Source: a virus
Virus record (IMG/VR): IMGVR_UViG_3300037485_001282
Coordinates: 1-64,000 of that record
Strand: one strand, 5' to 3'
Length of the DNA stretch: 64,000 nt
A program made the position numbers and the translations under genes. Shown piece after piece: positions 42,622 to 52,200 of this stretch (position 1 is the stretch's first letter; each line of letters opens with the position of its first letter). Under the pieces are notes generated by a model. It was not told where the DNA came from, made no database searches, and was given only the letters and a program-made list of their open reading frames with translations.

Positions 42622-43334
42622 GCGTTTTCCTTTAGTATGTAATCTTTGAAATCTGTATATACTGGATTTAAAAAGTATTCTAGATTACAATCAATTGAAA
42701 TTCCACTATTTAATCTTAGTAATCTCCATTGAATCTGATCGTCACATATGTTATTTTCTTTATATTGATCTATTAAAATAGTCATTAAGTTTTTAATCTT
42801 TTCTTTTTTCCCAAAAAAGCACCCAGCATTTAAGTGAAAGAAATCTTTGTCTGGTAAAATCTGTTTTTCTTTATCGATAATATATTCCATATTCAGTTTT
42901 TTGAGTTTTTTAAGTTGATTTCCTTTTTCGGATTGAAAAATAATATCATCTTTGATATTTAAAAGTCTAGTTAAATCACCTTGGAGAAATACGTCATAAG
43001 AATCTACACATAATACAAACTCTTCGGCAATTTTATCGTAATTTTCAATAAAACCATGTATTTTTTCCATCCAGTTAAATTCAACGTTTGTTCTGGCGCA
43101 ATTATAATATTTAACTCTATTGTTTATACAAATTTGTTCCAAGACACCGCGTTTTCTTCTCCTTAAATCATTATTATAAGTTACTATTGCTATATTCTTA
43201 GGAACAGTAATTTTAAAGTCATTTAGTCTTTTTTCACAGAAATCCCATAGTCTCCAGTCCCATGATTTGGGTCCACCCGAAAAATGTATCGCTAATGGTT
43301 CCTTTATGGAATCTTTATGATTATATTTTAACAT
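42618..43334 (-). CDS. glycosyltransferase, PLOD/GT25-like, 238 aa
   Basis: The order IAIVTYNNDL, then FVLCVDSYDVFLQGD (D-x-x-D metal site), then FFHLNAGCFFGKKEKIKNLM and NICDDQIQWRLLRL resembles the glycosyltransferase domain of procollagen-lysine modifying enzymes and related phage proteins. It overlaps its downstream partner by four bases. No membrane segment. Specific sugar not predictable. Confidence 0.8.
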   Translation of the reverse strand: MLKYNHKDSIKEPLAIHFSGGPKSWDWRLWDFCEKRLNDFKITVPKNIAIVTYNNDLRRRKRGVLEQICINNRVKYYNCARTNVEFNWMEKIHGFIENYDKIAEEFVLCVDSYDVFLQGDLTRLLNIKDDIIFQSEKGNQLKKLKKLNMEYIIDKEKQILPDKDFFHLNAGCFFGKKEKIKNLMTILIDQYKENNICDDQIQWRLLRLNSGISIDCNLEYFLNPVYTDFKDYILKENA

Positions 43335-43336
43335 AA

Positions 43337-44053
43337 TTACACTCTTTCTATTCGTTCCTTAAGATACTTCAATTTACTCTTAACATCCTTCTTAGCACAA
43401 TGATGAATCAATATAGTATCTTTGCCTTCTTCTTTTTGATACTTAGGATAATAAATATACTTAGAATCATAAAGACCAATATCATCTATTCCCAAGTAAA
43501 TCATACTATTCAACGCACTCTGATCATTAAGTGAAAGCAGATCTCTATCTTTTTTTCTGGTATTGTAAAATGTCTTCCAGTTATCTAGAAAATCATAGTT
43601 ACTTTCATTAAACGAAAATACGCCAGAGCAAAATGGCTTTACCCTTTCTGGAATAGTCTCTTCGTAGTTATATAAAGAACCACCATACCATTTATAGTTT
43701 CTTTTATTTAATTCAATTGGAGTTAAGAAAATTAAAGGGTCTTCAGCAACTTCTAGTTCCTTAAATAACCTGTCTATCGACCTAACAGCAATAACATCAG
43801 TATCTAAATATAAGTACCTATCGTAACCAGAAGCAAATTCAAGGATCTTCGCTCTATACATACAAAGATCATATAAGTTGCTAGATGGTTCCTTAAAGAC
43901 AATAGTCTTAGCTCCTTCAAATTTATAATCAATGTCACTCAGAACAACAATGTCCCCACTATAACCAGTCTTCTTTAAACTGGATATAGTGAGGTCAGCA
44001 AATTCCTTGTAAATCTTATTACCAAATACAACTAGGTAAACTAAGGTGCTCAT
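43337..44053 (-). CDS. glycosyltransferase, GT8-like, 238 aa
   Basis: Clear GT8 features: a YRAKILEFASGYDRYLYLD strand leading to the DxD site LDTDVIAVRSID, then FCSGVFSFNESNYDF, LNDQSALNSMIY, and a late His (ILIHHCAKKDVKSKL) that would complete metal binding. GT8 enzymes are retaining transferases using UDP-sugars. It overlaps the 80-residue gene by four bases and is the first of a three-transferase series. Confidence 0.87.
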   Translation of the reverse strand: MSTLVYLVVFGNKIYKEFADLTISSLKKTGYSGDIVVLSDIDYKFEGAKTIVFKEPSSNLYDLCMYRAKILEFASGYDRYLYLDTDVIAVRSIDRLFKELEVAEDPLIFLTPIELNKRNYKWYGGSLYNYEETIPERVKPFCSGVFSFNESNYDFLDNWKTFYNTRKKDRDLLSLNDQSALNSMIYLGIDDIGLYDSKYIYYPKYQKEEGKDTILIHHCAKKDVKSKLKYLKERIERV

Positions 44054-44292
44054 TTTGCATCTTGGGTAATCGTAATCACCTCAACATTAGGAGCACTAAG
44101 CATCTCCTTCTGCTTAGATGCTTCTAGCTCCTTCTTTTGCTTCTCCTGCTCTGCCATTTGAGCAACAAAAGCCTCTACAGTTCCTATTGACTGATAAGCT
44201 AACTGACCCTCCTGAGAAGGTAAATTGTCGGCAATAGCAGCAAGTCCCTTACGGGCTAAAAAGATTAAATTTTGAAGATCCTGAAGTGTCAT
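44050..44292 (-). CDS. small helical protein, 80 aa
   Basis: Two helices joined by a short turn, with a strongly charged segment (QMAEQEKQKKELEASKQKEM) that could form a coiled coil. Not recognised. Ribosome site AAAGGAACTATAA. It lies between the reductase and the transferases. TATAAT occurs upstream (minus strand, around 44320) without a good -35. Confidence 0.75.
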   Translation of the reverse strand: MTLQDLQNLIFLARKGLAAIADNLPSQEGQLAYQSIGTVEAFVAQMAEQEKQKKELEASKQKEMLSAPNVEVITITQDAK

Positions 44293-44330
44293 TTATAGTT
44301 CCTTTAAAGATAATTATAGCAACTTCTAGT

Positions 44331-46535
44331 TTATTTTATCTCACATCCACCACCAGAGCAACTAGCAGCAGCCAAAGTGTTCATATCAAATTTAAAATCT
44401 TCTTCCATAAACAAAGACCAGTCAACGTCTTGATATTCTCGCTTAAGATCTAACCATAGTTTCCAAAGAGAAACGTGCTTAAGTAAATGTGAGCATTTTC
44501 GCAAATCACCATCAACGTATCTAGCTGCAAATTGCTTAAACCGTCTAACCCAATCTTTTTTCTTTTCTTCTTTATTGAAATTTTCTACATCATCATAATA
44601 CTGTTTAAGATCCCCAGCATATTTTATTAATTTGCTTGCGTGTTGTTTGTCTGTGAATCCATTTTTGGCGGGTCTAATCGGTTCTTCTGGTTTATTTAAA
44701 TTTATAATCTGTTGCCCAATATCTAATGCACAGTCGCACGCTGCCCATAAGTTATCACTAAAAGCATCCAATCCATCAACTATAAGACCAGACGCAAAAA
44801 GAGATCCTTCTCCGTATTCAGCGATTAGTTCCTTTTCATTTAAAATATTAGAAAAAGGAGCTTGTGGATAATCTAAATCACCAGAGAACGGCAATAGTGA
44901 AATTCCACCGAACCATTTTTTATTATGATAAATAAACTTTTCAACTTCGTCCCATTCTTCATTTTTTACCGAAATGGTGTTGGATACATTATGACGCAAC
45001 CAAGGTTGAACGCTTCTTGTTGTTGTTCCGTATTCAACCCAGTTTTGTTGAGTTAACATAACTTTTTCTAATAACTCAATCGCGCCAACTTGATTCTTTA
45101 CAATCGCGCCATCTGGCACTTCACACAAGAAACTTATAACTTTATCGTTTCCCGATTTACTCCAAACAGATTTTTCAACCGCTTTAGGATTATGTACCTC
45201 AAAATATTGAAGAGGGGATTCCATAATATTCGCTTGAACGCGCCGCAAATATCTCCTTGAGAAAGAAGGGTGAATTCCATTGGAAACACCTAGGAGACAA
45301 GAAGATGTGCCCTCTGGCTTTATTGCATTTACTCTTGCTGCCGCATTTATTCCCAATAATTTTGCGATCCTTTCGTTGGTTTCTATTATAGTTTTGGCCC
45401 CATTCTGCTGGAAGATTGGATTAAGTGCTATAGTTGGGTTATCCATTATCCCAGTCATAGAACACCCGAGTAACGCCTCTCGTTTATTAATATCTTCAGT
45501 TACTTTTCCAAGATATGGAAATTTATTGTATGACGCTTGTATTGTTCCAACAATAGCCGATGCTTTACACGCAGAGTAAAAATCCTCCTCTGTTTTACAT
45601 TTCTTAACGTTAATGGTAGTTAAATTACAGAATTCCCATCCAGAATTTCCTTCTTCGTCGTAGCCATAAAGGCCAATTTCGCAGCAGTTATGTAGAATTA
45701 GGCCACTGGAGTCAAACGCATGAGCGCCATTTATGGTGCAGTCATAAACGTCTTTTTTTCCAACATATTCAATATTTTCTACTATTGCTGTTTTACTTGT
45801 GCGAAACACTGAATATTCTTCATAATGGGGGTCGTTTTCGGTTTCTTTCTTATACTCGAAATAAGCGTCTGACTTATAAAAAGAATGATCGTGTACCATT
45901 AAAAATTCACCGATAGTAATATGTTTTTGCTCTACCCATTCTGGCTTATTGTTTCGCAAAACAAGTAACTTATGGTTTGATGTTGTTTCGACCGATTTAC
46001 CACATGTGGTTGTGATCTTATACACATCTTTATTTCCAGTATAGAAGAATCCGCTCTCAGTTGATTTAAATTCTTCACCATTAACCAACGCAATGAATTG
46101 GTTTCCGATCAAATCATTAACAGTTTTTATACCAGATGCCGTTAAAATTTCGGTTTCGCCTGGAACACATGGGTTAAACAAGGCTCTGTCGTTATCGGTC
46201 CAAATAAATCCTGGTTCACCAAAATCTTTAGTCGATTTAAATAATTTAGAAAAATCATCTTTAGAAATCTCGCTTCTAACTAGTAACGCGGAGTTATTAG
46301 ATCTTCCTCGTTGGGGGTTTTTTATAAACCAATCTGCCGTTTTCGCTTTAGCCATTTCTTCATCATCTGGTGAAAATAAACATATTACTGCTGAATTATG
46401 TGAAATAGAAGTAAACCCATTAAGTTCATTTTTTGCATTAAAACAATGAACCTCATTTACTTCTATATCATATGTGTTTTCTTCCCCATAACTGGAAACA
46501 CATGTTACTCTTGAAAGTTTAAAGTTACTCTTCAT
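44331..46535 (-). CDS. nrdJ: class II ribonucleotide reductase, C-terminal piece with C-intein and an internal mini-intein, 734 aa
   Basis: Residues 1-47 are a C-terminal split intein. Residues 48-122 resume the reductase (SAVICLFSPDDEEMAKAKTA). Residues 123-283 are a complete mini-intein. Residues 284-734 are the rest of the reductase, with CCEIGLYG (radical Cys in the NPC-C-E motif once spliced), the loop INAIKPEGTSSCLLGVSNGI and the redox tail SCSGGGCEIK (C-x4-C as in adenosylcobalamin-dependent RTPR). With the 245-residue N-extein, the spliced enzyme would be 771 residues, close to the usual RTPR length of about 740. The ATG overlaps the endonuclease stop by 11 bases and uses the site AAAGGAG inside that gene. 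Confidence 0.93.
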   Translation of the reverse strand: MKSNFKLSRVTCVSSYGEENTYDIEVNEVHCFNAKNELNGFTSISHNSAVICLFSPDDEEMAKAKTADWFIKNPQRGRSNNSALLVRSEISKDDFSKLFKSTKDFGEPGFIWTDNDRALFNPCVPGETEILTASGIKTVNDLIGNQFIALVNGEEFKSTESGFFYTGNKDVYKITTTCGKSVETTSNHKLLVLRNNKPEWVEQKHITIGEFLMVHDHSFYKSDAYFEYKKETENDPHYEEYSVFRTSKTAIVENIEYVGKKDVYDCTINGAHAFDSSGLILHNCCEIGLYGYDEEGNSGWEFCNLTTINVKKCKTEEDFYSACKASAIVGTIQASYNKFPYLGKVTEDINKREALLGCSMTGIMDNPTIALNPIFQQNGAKTIIETNERIAKLLGINAAARVNAIKPEGTSSCLLGVSNGIHPSFSRRYLRRVQANIMESPLQYFEVHNPKAVEKSVWSKSGNDKVISFLCEVPDGAIVKNQVGAIELLEKVMLTQQNWVEYGTTTRSVQPWLRHNVSNTISVKNEEWDEVEKFIYHNKKWFGGISLLPFSGDLDYPQAPFSNILNEKELIAEYGEGSLFASGLIVDGLDAFSDNLWAACDCALDIGQQIINLNKPEEPIRPAKNGFTDKQHASKLIKYAGDLKQYYDDVENFNKEEKKKDWVRRFKQFAARYVDGDLRKCSHLLKHVSLWKLWLDLKREYQDVDWSLFMEEDFKFDMNTLAAASCSGGGCEIK
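45687..46169 (-). other. mini-intein in NrdJ (161 aa, cis-splicing)
   Basis: Begins CVPGETEILTASGIKTV (block A, Cys1), has TTSNHKLLV (block B, T-x-x-H), then VYDCTINGAHAFDSSG (block F) and ends LILHN before a Cys +1. No endonuclease domain or LAGLIDADG motif fits between blocks B and F. The insertion lies inside N-P-C-C-E, immediately before the Cys that becomes the catalytic radical cysteine. Confidence 0.93.
46395..46535 (-). other. C-terminal split intein of NrdJ (47 aa)
   Basis: Residues 1-47 of the C-terminal reductase piece: block F as NTYDIEVNEVHCFNA and block G as NGFTSISHN followed by Ser +1. It pairs with the N-intein at 47827-48105. Extein joining restores GGVRR-SAVICLF, the conserved class II reductase sequence. 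Confidence 0.92.
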
Positions 46536-47766
46536 TTATTTTATCTCCTTTGATAAATTTAATCGCATTGAATAGCGTTAGTGTTGGATATTTAATAAAG
46601 TCATTTTCCCATATAGTTAATATTTCATAGCCAGATTTAATTGCGAGAAGATATTTTAAATGATCTTTTTTCCAAATATCCTCGGCTCTTACATCATTAT
46701 ACCTCATTCTTATAATTGAATCTGGTCCGTGTTTAATTGGATTGGCATGCCAGTAGTCCCCATTAAACTCTATTAATTTGTCTTCGTAGTTGAAATCATA
46801 AGATAAAGTAATGTCTCTACTCGCTGAGTTCTTCTGGATAAGATCAATTTCATTTTCGCCATATTTACATTTTTCTACATCCAATCCACCCGTTGTTATT
46901 AATTTTTCGAAGAAATCGGTTGATATTTTGGATACGTTTTTCCCAAAGGATCTAGAATTTCTAGTTTGATTCCGTTTCATTTCTTCATATAGCAGCTTAC
47001 CTTCGATTTCCCCATATTTATTAGTAAAATAATCCAAGTTCATTTTACCAGAAGCCGAACCAAAAAACCAAGAATTTCCATATTTTTTATTATTTGTTTC
47101 TTTTGTTTTTTCGGTGGGACAGACGCCAGTTAAATTTTCTAATCCGTATTTTTCTATTCTGGTTTTTGTTGCTTTTTCTAGAAACTCTGGGCACTGCATA
47201 GTATGTTCATGTCCATATTTTTCTTTTAACGTTGCTCTACTTTTTTTCTTAATATCTTCGTTTTGAAATACATTCTCGAATCCATATTTTTCAATAAATT
47301 TTTTCTTTATTTTTTCTTTAACATATTCTTGTTGGGCTGGGTTAATGTAACCATATTTTTCTAATAACTTCTCTTTTTGTCTTTTAACGATTTCTGGGTG
47401 TTTCCTGCACTCATGGCTACATGCGTATATTCTATCAGGATGGTTTTTAAGGTAACATGGTTTAATGTGAACAAAATTATTGCAATCTGGATTCGCGCAT
47501 TTTCTATCTTCGCCTGGGAATTTTTTTGCGTTTTTTTCTTTTATTTTTAATTTGGATACGGGATTTTGTGATGGATATTCATAGCCATGTTTTTTAATAA
47601 AATTTTCTTTTTTTATCTTCAATACTAGTGGATTTTCCGCACATTCTTTGCAACAAGTATGCACTTTATCTGGGTGAGATAATATCTCCCACTTTCTCAC
47701 GTAAACCATATTTCCACACTCTGGGTTTCCGCATTTCTTGTATTCTCCTGTTCGATGTCCTGCCAT
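46525..47766 (-). CDS. free-standing homing endonuclease, EDxHD (Vsr-like) family, between split nrdJ pieces, 413 aa
   Basis: N-terminal half: two four-Cys zinc-finger-like units (Cys12-Cys42 and Cys90-Cys120), then at least four NUMOD-like DNA-contact repeats (KHGYEYPSQNP, KYGYINPAQQ, KYGFENVFQN, KYGHEHTMQ, KYGLENLTG). C-terminal nuclease: YDFNYEDKLIEFNGDYWHANP (323-343) and DIWKKDHLKYLLAIKSGYEI match the Vsr/EDxHD fold known from endonucleases next to fractured split-intein genes. It would cut an uninterrupted nrdJ allele and promote copying of the whole cassette. A late promoter at 47785 and ribosome site TTAGGAGACAAAAC give it its own late expression. Confidence 0.9.
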   Translation of the reverse strand: MAGHRTGEYKKCGNPECGNMVYVRKWEILSHPDKVHTCCKECAENPLVLKIKKENFIKKHGYEYPSQNPVSKLKIKEKNAKKFPGEDRKCANPDCNNFVHIKPCYLKNHPDRIYACSHECRKHPEIVKRQKEKLLEKYGYINPAQQEYVKEKIKKKFIEKYGFENVFQNEDIKKKSRATLKEKYGHEHTMQCPEFLEKATKTRIEKYGLENLTGVCPTEKTKETNNKKYGNSWFFGSASGKMNLDYFTNKYGEIEGKLLYEEMKRNQTRNSRSFGKNVSKISTDFFEKLITTGGLDVEKCKYGENEIDLIQKNSASRDITLSYDFNYEDKLIEFNGDYWHANPIKHGPDSIIRMRYNDVRAEDIWKKDHLKYLLAIKSGYEILTIWENDFIKYPTLTLFNAIKFIKGDKINEE

Positions 47767-47784
47767 GTTTTGTCTCCTAATATG

Positions 47785-47792
47785 TATTTATA
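47785..47792 (-). promoter_or_regulatory. T4-type late promoter for the homing endonuclease
   Basis: Exact TATAAATA on the minus strand, 18 bases before the endonuclease ATG, inside the 57-base gap after the N-terminal nrdJ piece. T4 homing endonuclease genes are also typically driven by late promoters. Confidence 0.72.
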
Positions 47793-47823
47793 GGAGGACA
47801 TCGTTCCACCAGTGGATACAAGG

Positions 47824-48840
47824 TTAAGCCTCACCAATCAATGAATAATCTTGTGTTAGATCTTTTGCCATTACCCACTCCTCTGACTCGGTTATGTGAT
47901 TAAAAGCTAACCACTTGTGATTTGGAGTAGAAACATGAAACCCGTCCTCTGTATCTATTTTTAGTAATTTCTGAACCCCATTATTATATGTATTATTAAC
48001 AGTATATTCGTTCCCCATGTACTGTATAGTATCTCCTTTTTTTACTTCAGTGATGTTTTTATATATTCCATTTGCCATCTGAACAGAATAGAAAGAAGGT
48101 AAACACCGTCTAACCCCACCAGATATGACCCCATCGCTGGCGTGCATAATAATATCATATGCTTCAATTGGCTTTAATTTTTCTCTATCTTCTTTAAGAA
48201 CGTTTTCAAATATACCTTCAATTAACTGGAGACTTTTTCTTAGCGCATCTGGGCCAGGGGCTTTGCCACCCCAACTTACAGTAGATCCCGCTGGTCTAAT
48301 TTTAGAAAAATCAAAAGAGATAGTCTTTTCGAAATATTCTGGAAATGGTTGGTCTTTGGTGAAGTAAGAAGAAACTAAAGCACCTAAAGAATCGGCCCAG
48401 CCTTCTATACTATCTTCAACAACAAATACTACCTTTTCATCTGATCGTTTAGCAATGGGGGGCAATTTATCTACGTCTTTGTGTTGAAAACTAGTTCCCG
48501 CGCCACATCCAGCTAGAAGTAAAAACAGCAACTCTTGAAAGAATCTAGGACGATCACAATACGAAGCGCAACAATTAAAAATTCTCTCCTGTTTCTTTAA
48601 AATTGGATCTCCACCGAACTGCAAGGCTCTTTGGGAGCCTAAGATTCTTTTTTTAAGCATCATATCTTTTGCAAAGTAAAAATCTTCTTTTATAGAATCT
48701 AATTTAGCTCCTAAGTGTTTCTCATGCATATCGAAGACTCTATTGATTTGCTCTTCCCAAGTTTCTCTTCGTTTCTTTTCTGGTAAATATTTGGAGTATT
48801 TTGAGATGCGGGTATATTCTGCTAGAGCCTTGATGGACAT
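47824..48840 (-). CDS. nrdJ: class II ribonucleotide reductase, N-terminal piece with N-intein, 338 aa
   Basis: Residues 1-245 are reductase: ILGSQRALQFGGDPIL, ERIFNCCASYCDRP, LLLAGCGAGTSFQHKD and the conserved DGVISGGVRR. Residues 246-338 are an N-terminal split intein (see next entry). The extein is the adenosylcobalamin-dependent ribonucleoside-triphosphate reductase type, which needs no separate small subunit or oxygen. The start follows AGAAAGGTAATTACAT. GATAAATA, close to the late octamer, lies upstream. The protein alone lacks the active site, so it must be joined to the C-terminal piece. Confidence 0.93.
   Translation of the reverse strand: MSIKALAEYTRISKYSKYLPEKKRRETWEEQINRVFDMHEKHLGAKLDSIKEDFYFAKDMMLKKRILGSQRALQFGGDPILKKQERIFNCCASYCDRPRFFQELLFLLLAGCGAGTSFQHKDVDKLPPIAKRSDEKVVFVVEDSIEGWADSLGALVSSYFTKDQPFPEYFEKTISFDFSKIRPAGSTVSWGGKAPGPDALRKSLQLIEGIFENVLKEDREKLKPIEAYDIIMHASDGVISGGVRRCLPSFYSVQMANGIYKNITEVKKGDTIQYMGNEYTVNNTYNNGVQKLLKIDTEDGFHVSTPNHKWLAFNHITESEEWVMAKDLTQDYSLIGEA
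47827..48105 (-). other. N-terminal split intein of NrdJ (93 aa)
   Basis: Begins with Cys1 (CLPSFYSVQMANGIYKN, block A) directly after GGVRR, has VKKGDTIQYMGNEYTV and block B as GFHVSTPNHKWLAF (T-x-x-H), and ends at the gene's own stop after KDLTQDYSLIG. The break falls where naturally split inteins are usually divided. Confidence 0.92.
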
Positions 48841-49018
48841 ATGTAATTACCTTTCTAAGTAAAAATGTAAGCCTATTTATCATAACTTTTTTAGATTTTT
48901 TTTAAGTTTCTTTTAAGTCCCTTTTAGGGGCTTAATTAACTAAAAAAGTTCCTTGAAATTTCTTCCAAGGAACCTAATTATACTCTGAGAAAATAAACTT
49001 CAATAGAAACTTTTTGAA
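48841..49018. other. 178-base gene-free stretch
   Basis: Holds the terminator at 48942-48973, several copies of the ten-base word (AGTTTCTTTT, AAGTCCCTTTT), a weak inverted repeat (AAGTCCC and GGGGCTT) and a GATAAATA near 48865. TTGAAG-N15-TATAAT on the minus strand reads straight into the terminator and is probably meaningless. No coding sequence seen. Confidence 0.7.
48942..48973 (-). terminator. rho-independent terminator
   Basis: Arms GTTCCTTG and CAAGGAAC (48948-48955, 48966-48973) with a ten-base loop and a T tract on the minus strand. It separates the ADP-ribosyltransferase operon from nrdJ. The stem itself consists of the GTTCC/GGAAC word common in this genome. Confidence 0.9.
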
Positions 49019-49207
49019 CTATCTACGACCACCGCAACCACACCCTTTTTTTGGCGCTGTAGGTACTGTAGGAGCATTAGGAGCTTGTGTTGGCATTGGA
49101 GTAGCGGTAGGTAAATTAGTGGCTGTAATGACCTCTTTTCGTGTGCTAGGGTCTATTTTTATCTCCTCAGTTACTAATACGCCATTTCGGTATCGCTTGA
49201 TTATCAT
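49019..49207 (-). CDS. Pro-rich miniprotein with CGCGG tail, 62 aa
   Basis: An N-terminal basic hairpin (IIKRYRNGVLVTEEIKID) is followed by a Pro/Thr/Ala linker (TATPMPTQAPNAPTVPTAPK) and the terminal KGCGCGGRR. Ribosome site AAAGGAACTCAA. The flexible linker plus a Cys/Gly/Arg tip suggests a presented peptide or metal-binding tail. No family recognised. It lies between the large transferase gene and a terminator. Confidence 0.75.
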   Translation of the reverse strand: MIIKRYRNGVLVTEEIKIDPSTRKEVITATNLPTATPMPTQAPNAPTVPTAPKKGCGCGGRR

Positions 49208-49223
49208 TTGAGTTCCTTTAGGA

Positions 49224-52200
49224 TCATTCCGCCGATTTTCGCCACTTCTCGTTGCCTTTTTCTTTTTCGCTTTTAGTTGCTTCGATTACTTTGGCTAACC
49301 ATATGTCGTTAGTAGGAGAAGTTTCAAAAGTATCTACTAGAGTTTGATTTTTATTCCAAACATCTATAAAGATATTTTCGCCTTTTTTAACTTGAAAGGA
49401 ATATTTTGCTAACATTTTAATAATGTTAATTTGCTCGGAGGTTAATGGTTGTCCTATAGTCATTCCATTAAGTTCCTCTGACCATCTTACATTACCAGTT
49501 CCAATACAGTATTCGATGTCACAGTCGTATCCTTGGCTTCTTGCGTAACTCATGTGAGATTGTCTGCCAATTTCAATAGCTTCACCGTCTCTACCAATAA
49601 ATCCTCTTGGAAAGTCAAAAGTATCTTCGAAGTCATCATCGTTTAATGAAAAGTTCTCAGAAACGGCTTTTCTATTAACTTTAGATGCTTGTATTACTCT
49701 TGATAACCAAATTTCGTTGGTAGGAGAAGAATTAAGACAAATAGCAGCACCATCATCATTCCACACCTCAACGATAATATTTTCGCCACGTTTTACAATC
49801 GGGGAATATTTACAGATTTTTTTAATAACCTCTATTTGGTCTCTAGTCATTGGCTGCCCAATGTCTATTGAATTTGTTATTTCTGACCAGCGGATATTAC
49901 CTGTCTTTCTAACATAATCAATAGCATCGTTATAACCTTGATCCGCAGCAAATTCATTATGAGACAAATTAGTTATGTTTATCCTATTTCCTTCTCTATC
50001 TATAAAACAATCGGGCAAATCAAAAGTTTCTGTCTCATCATCATGTACCGAGAAATCTTCATTTAGACTCTTGGTATTTAACCATATATTATCCATATCC
50101 ATAATGAACATAGATTTACCAGAATAATCTTTATTTTCCGCGACTTCTACTGAGTCGTAGCCTTTTTCTTTAATTCGCTTAACGACTTCTGGTTTGTCCA
50201 ACATATTCCAATCGATGAGATTTTCGGAGAAAATCGCCATAAGCCATTCGCCACAATCCTCAGATTTCTCATCGTTAATGACTTCCTTGTAATTTATACC
50301 ATTTTCGACTTCGATATACCTTTTACCGTTCTTTTCAACTATGGCTGGTTCGAAAATGTAAAGACAATCGTTATAAACTTTAACGCACTCAGTTGAATCC
50401 AACGTAGAGGCTGGGATCATGTCTGGGCTTAAAAATGGCTTGTAAGATCTCAAATAAAACGAATTGACGTACCGCCCATACCCTCTCGCGTCCTTCGCTG
50501 ACTCAGAAAAGAAAATACCACTAGAGGTGACTTCATACTCGTCAAATAGGACCGATCTTATTGATTTCTTTCCAATCTCAAATTTATTAAACTTTTCATT
50601 TGTGCCATGATAAAATACTCTCGGTTTCCCAGAATCATCAACTAATTTAGAACCACGGAACCAATCTTCAAAGTCGGAATTATCGTTTCTGGATACTTCT
50701 TCATTTAAATAATTAAAAGACTCCCCAAGTATCTTCTCTAAAGGAACTTTATAGATACTTTTAAATACTTCTATTAAATAGTCGATACCTTCTGAGTTAC
50801 CTTTAAGTATCTTTGAGTATCTTTTAAGTTCATTACTAGTATCTTTGAGTAGCTTTATGTTACTTTTGTATTTTATGGGATCTGAAGTTTCTTTAGTTAA
50901 TAGGATAGCGTCTTTAAGTTCTATTAGTTTATTTCTAGAACCTCTTAGTAACTCTATAGCTTCTTTTTTGACATTAGAGAAGTCAGCGGTTTCTTTAACT
51001 AGGGACTTTAGAGTCTCTGTGATTATCTGTGAAGGATCTTGAATAGAAGGATCCTTAGAAGATACTTGGTAGAGACTTTGAGTGACTGAAGTATCTGAAT
51101 TAACGTTGAGATGAAGTAGCTTTGATTTAATTTGTGCCTTTAAGTTACTAATAATATCTACGGTTTCGTTTTTCAATTTACTATTAGTTTCTTTTTCGTT
51201 CACATAATTTTCTGAATAGGCTTTAAATTCTATTACTTTTCCTTCTTTTGCTTTGGCTCTAATGATTAGACCTTCTATAGCGTCTGGGGAGAAGTTACTT
51301 TTTACGTTATTAGAATGAGTATCTAAAGCTTCTTGGATTTTCTTTTTAGATTCTGTAAGTAGCTCTACTACTCTTCGTTTTTCTGGAGTTAATTTAGAGT
51401 TTAATAGTTCCTTTAATTTAGTTATTCCATTTTCTGATTTTAGGTAAGTATCTAATTGTTTAAAGTTAAAATCAATTGAGAGTGGTTCAGCTATAGAAGC
51501 ATGAGTAGTGTCTGAAAATACTCTCCATTCTTTTGAGTCTGCGTCTTGGACATTAGTGATGAGTTTATTTAAGGTTGTTCTATTTGGCTGAGTCCAGTTT
51601 TTTCCATCCAAGACTTGTGCATTGAAAACCATGAAGCTACCTTGATTTCCTACAATTTTCCTATCGTAAGAAACTTCCTTAACTTTAATAGGAGCTTCAA
51701 TATCATCTGCATTAGGATTTACTATTAGTTCAGCTTCAAATTTAATAGGATCGTCTAGTTCCTTTGAAAGAGAATTTAAGACGGAGATTACTAGCTTATT
51801 CTCTAAAAGGAACTTAAAGGTATTTTTGAAAGTTTCATTATCTGAAAATTTAGTTTCGTAATTATCTTTAGTTACTTCACCAGAGTCTCTAGATTCCATA
51901 AAGAAGTCTTTATTTTTATTAAGACCAAATTGGCAATATAAAGCGTCGATCTTTTCAACTATATTAACTTCGGTATTGTCTGCAACTAAGTTTCCTTTAG
52001 TTATATGAGGATAGATTATTTCTAAAAGATCAATGTAGTCACTAGTGGATAATTCTGTTGGATCTCCATCTAGTTTAGGGATTCTTTTAGTTTTCTTTTC
52101 TTCATTATATATTAACGAGTTTGCTTGTTCGGTTAGATTTGATATTTCTTTATCAATAGGGATAACAGGGAAATCTTGATCTAATATTTTATTAATACCG

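Noticed and set aside
46093-46449. Plus-strand frame of 118 codons opposite the mini-intein
   Set aside because: Antisense to strongly recognisable reductase and intein sequence; no ribosome site.
46525-47766. Classification of the endonuclease as HNH or GIY-YIG
   Set aside because: Neither motif is present; the GDYWH segment and following D-x-W-K-K-D fit the EDxHD/Vsr type.
44331-48840. nrdJ interrupted by a frameshift or a simple insertion
   Set aside because: The two pieces end and begin with matching intein blocks, and the exteins join exactly at a conserved motif, so a split intein explains the arrangement better.
48976-49013. TTGAAG-N15-TATAAT on the minus strand after the 62-residue gene
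   Set aside because: It would read directly into the terminator at 48942-48973 and has no gene to serve.
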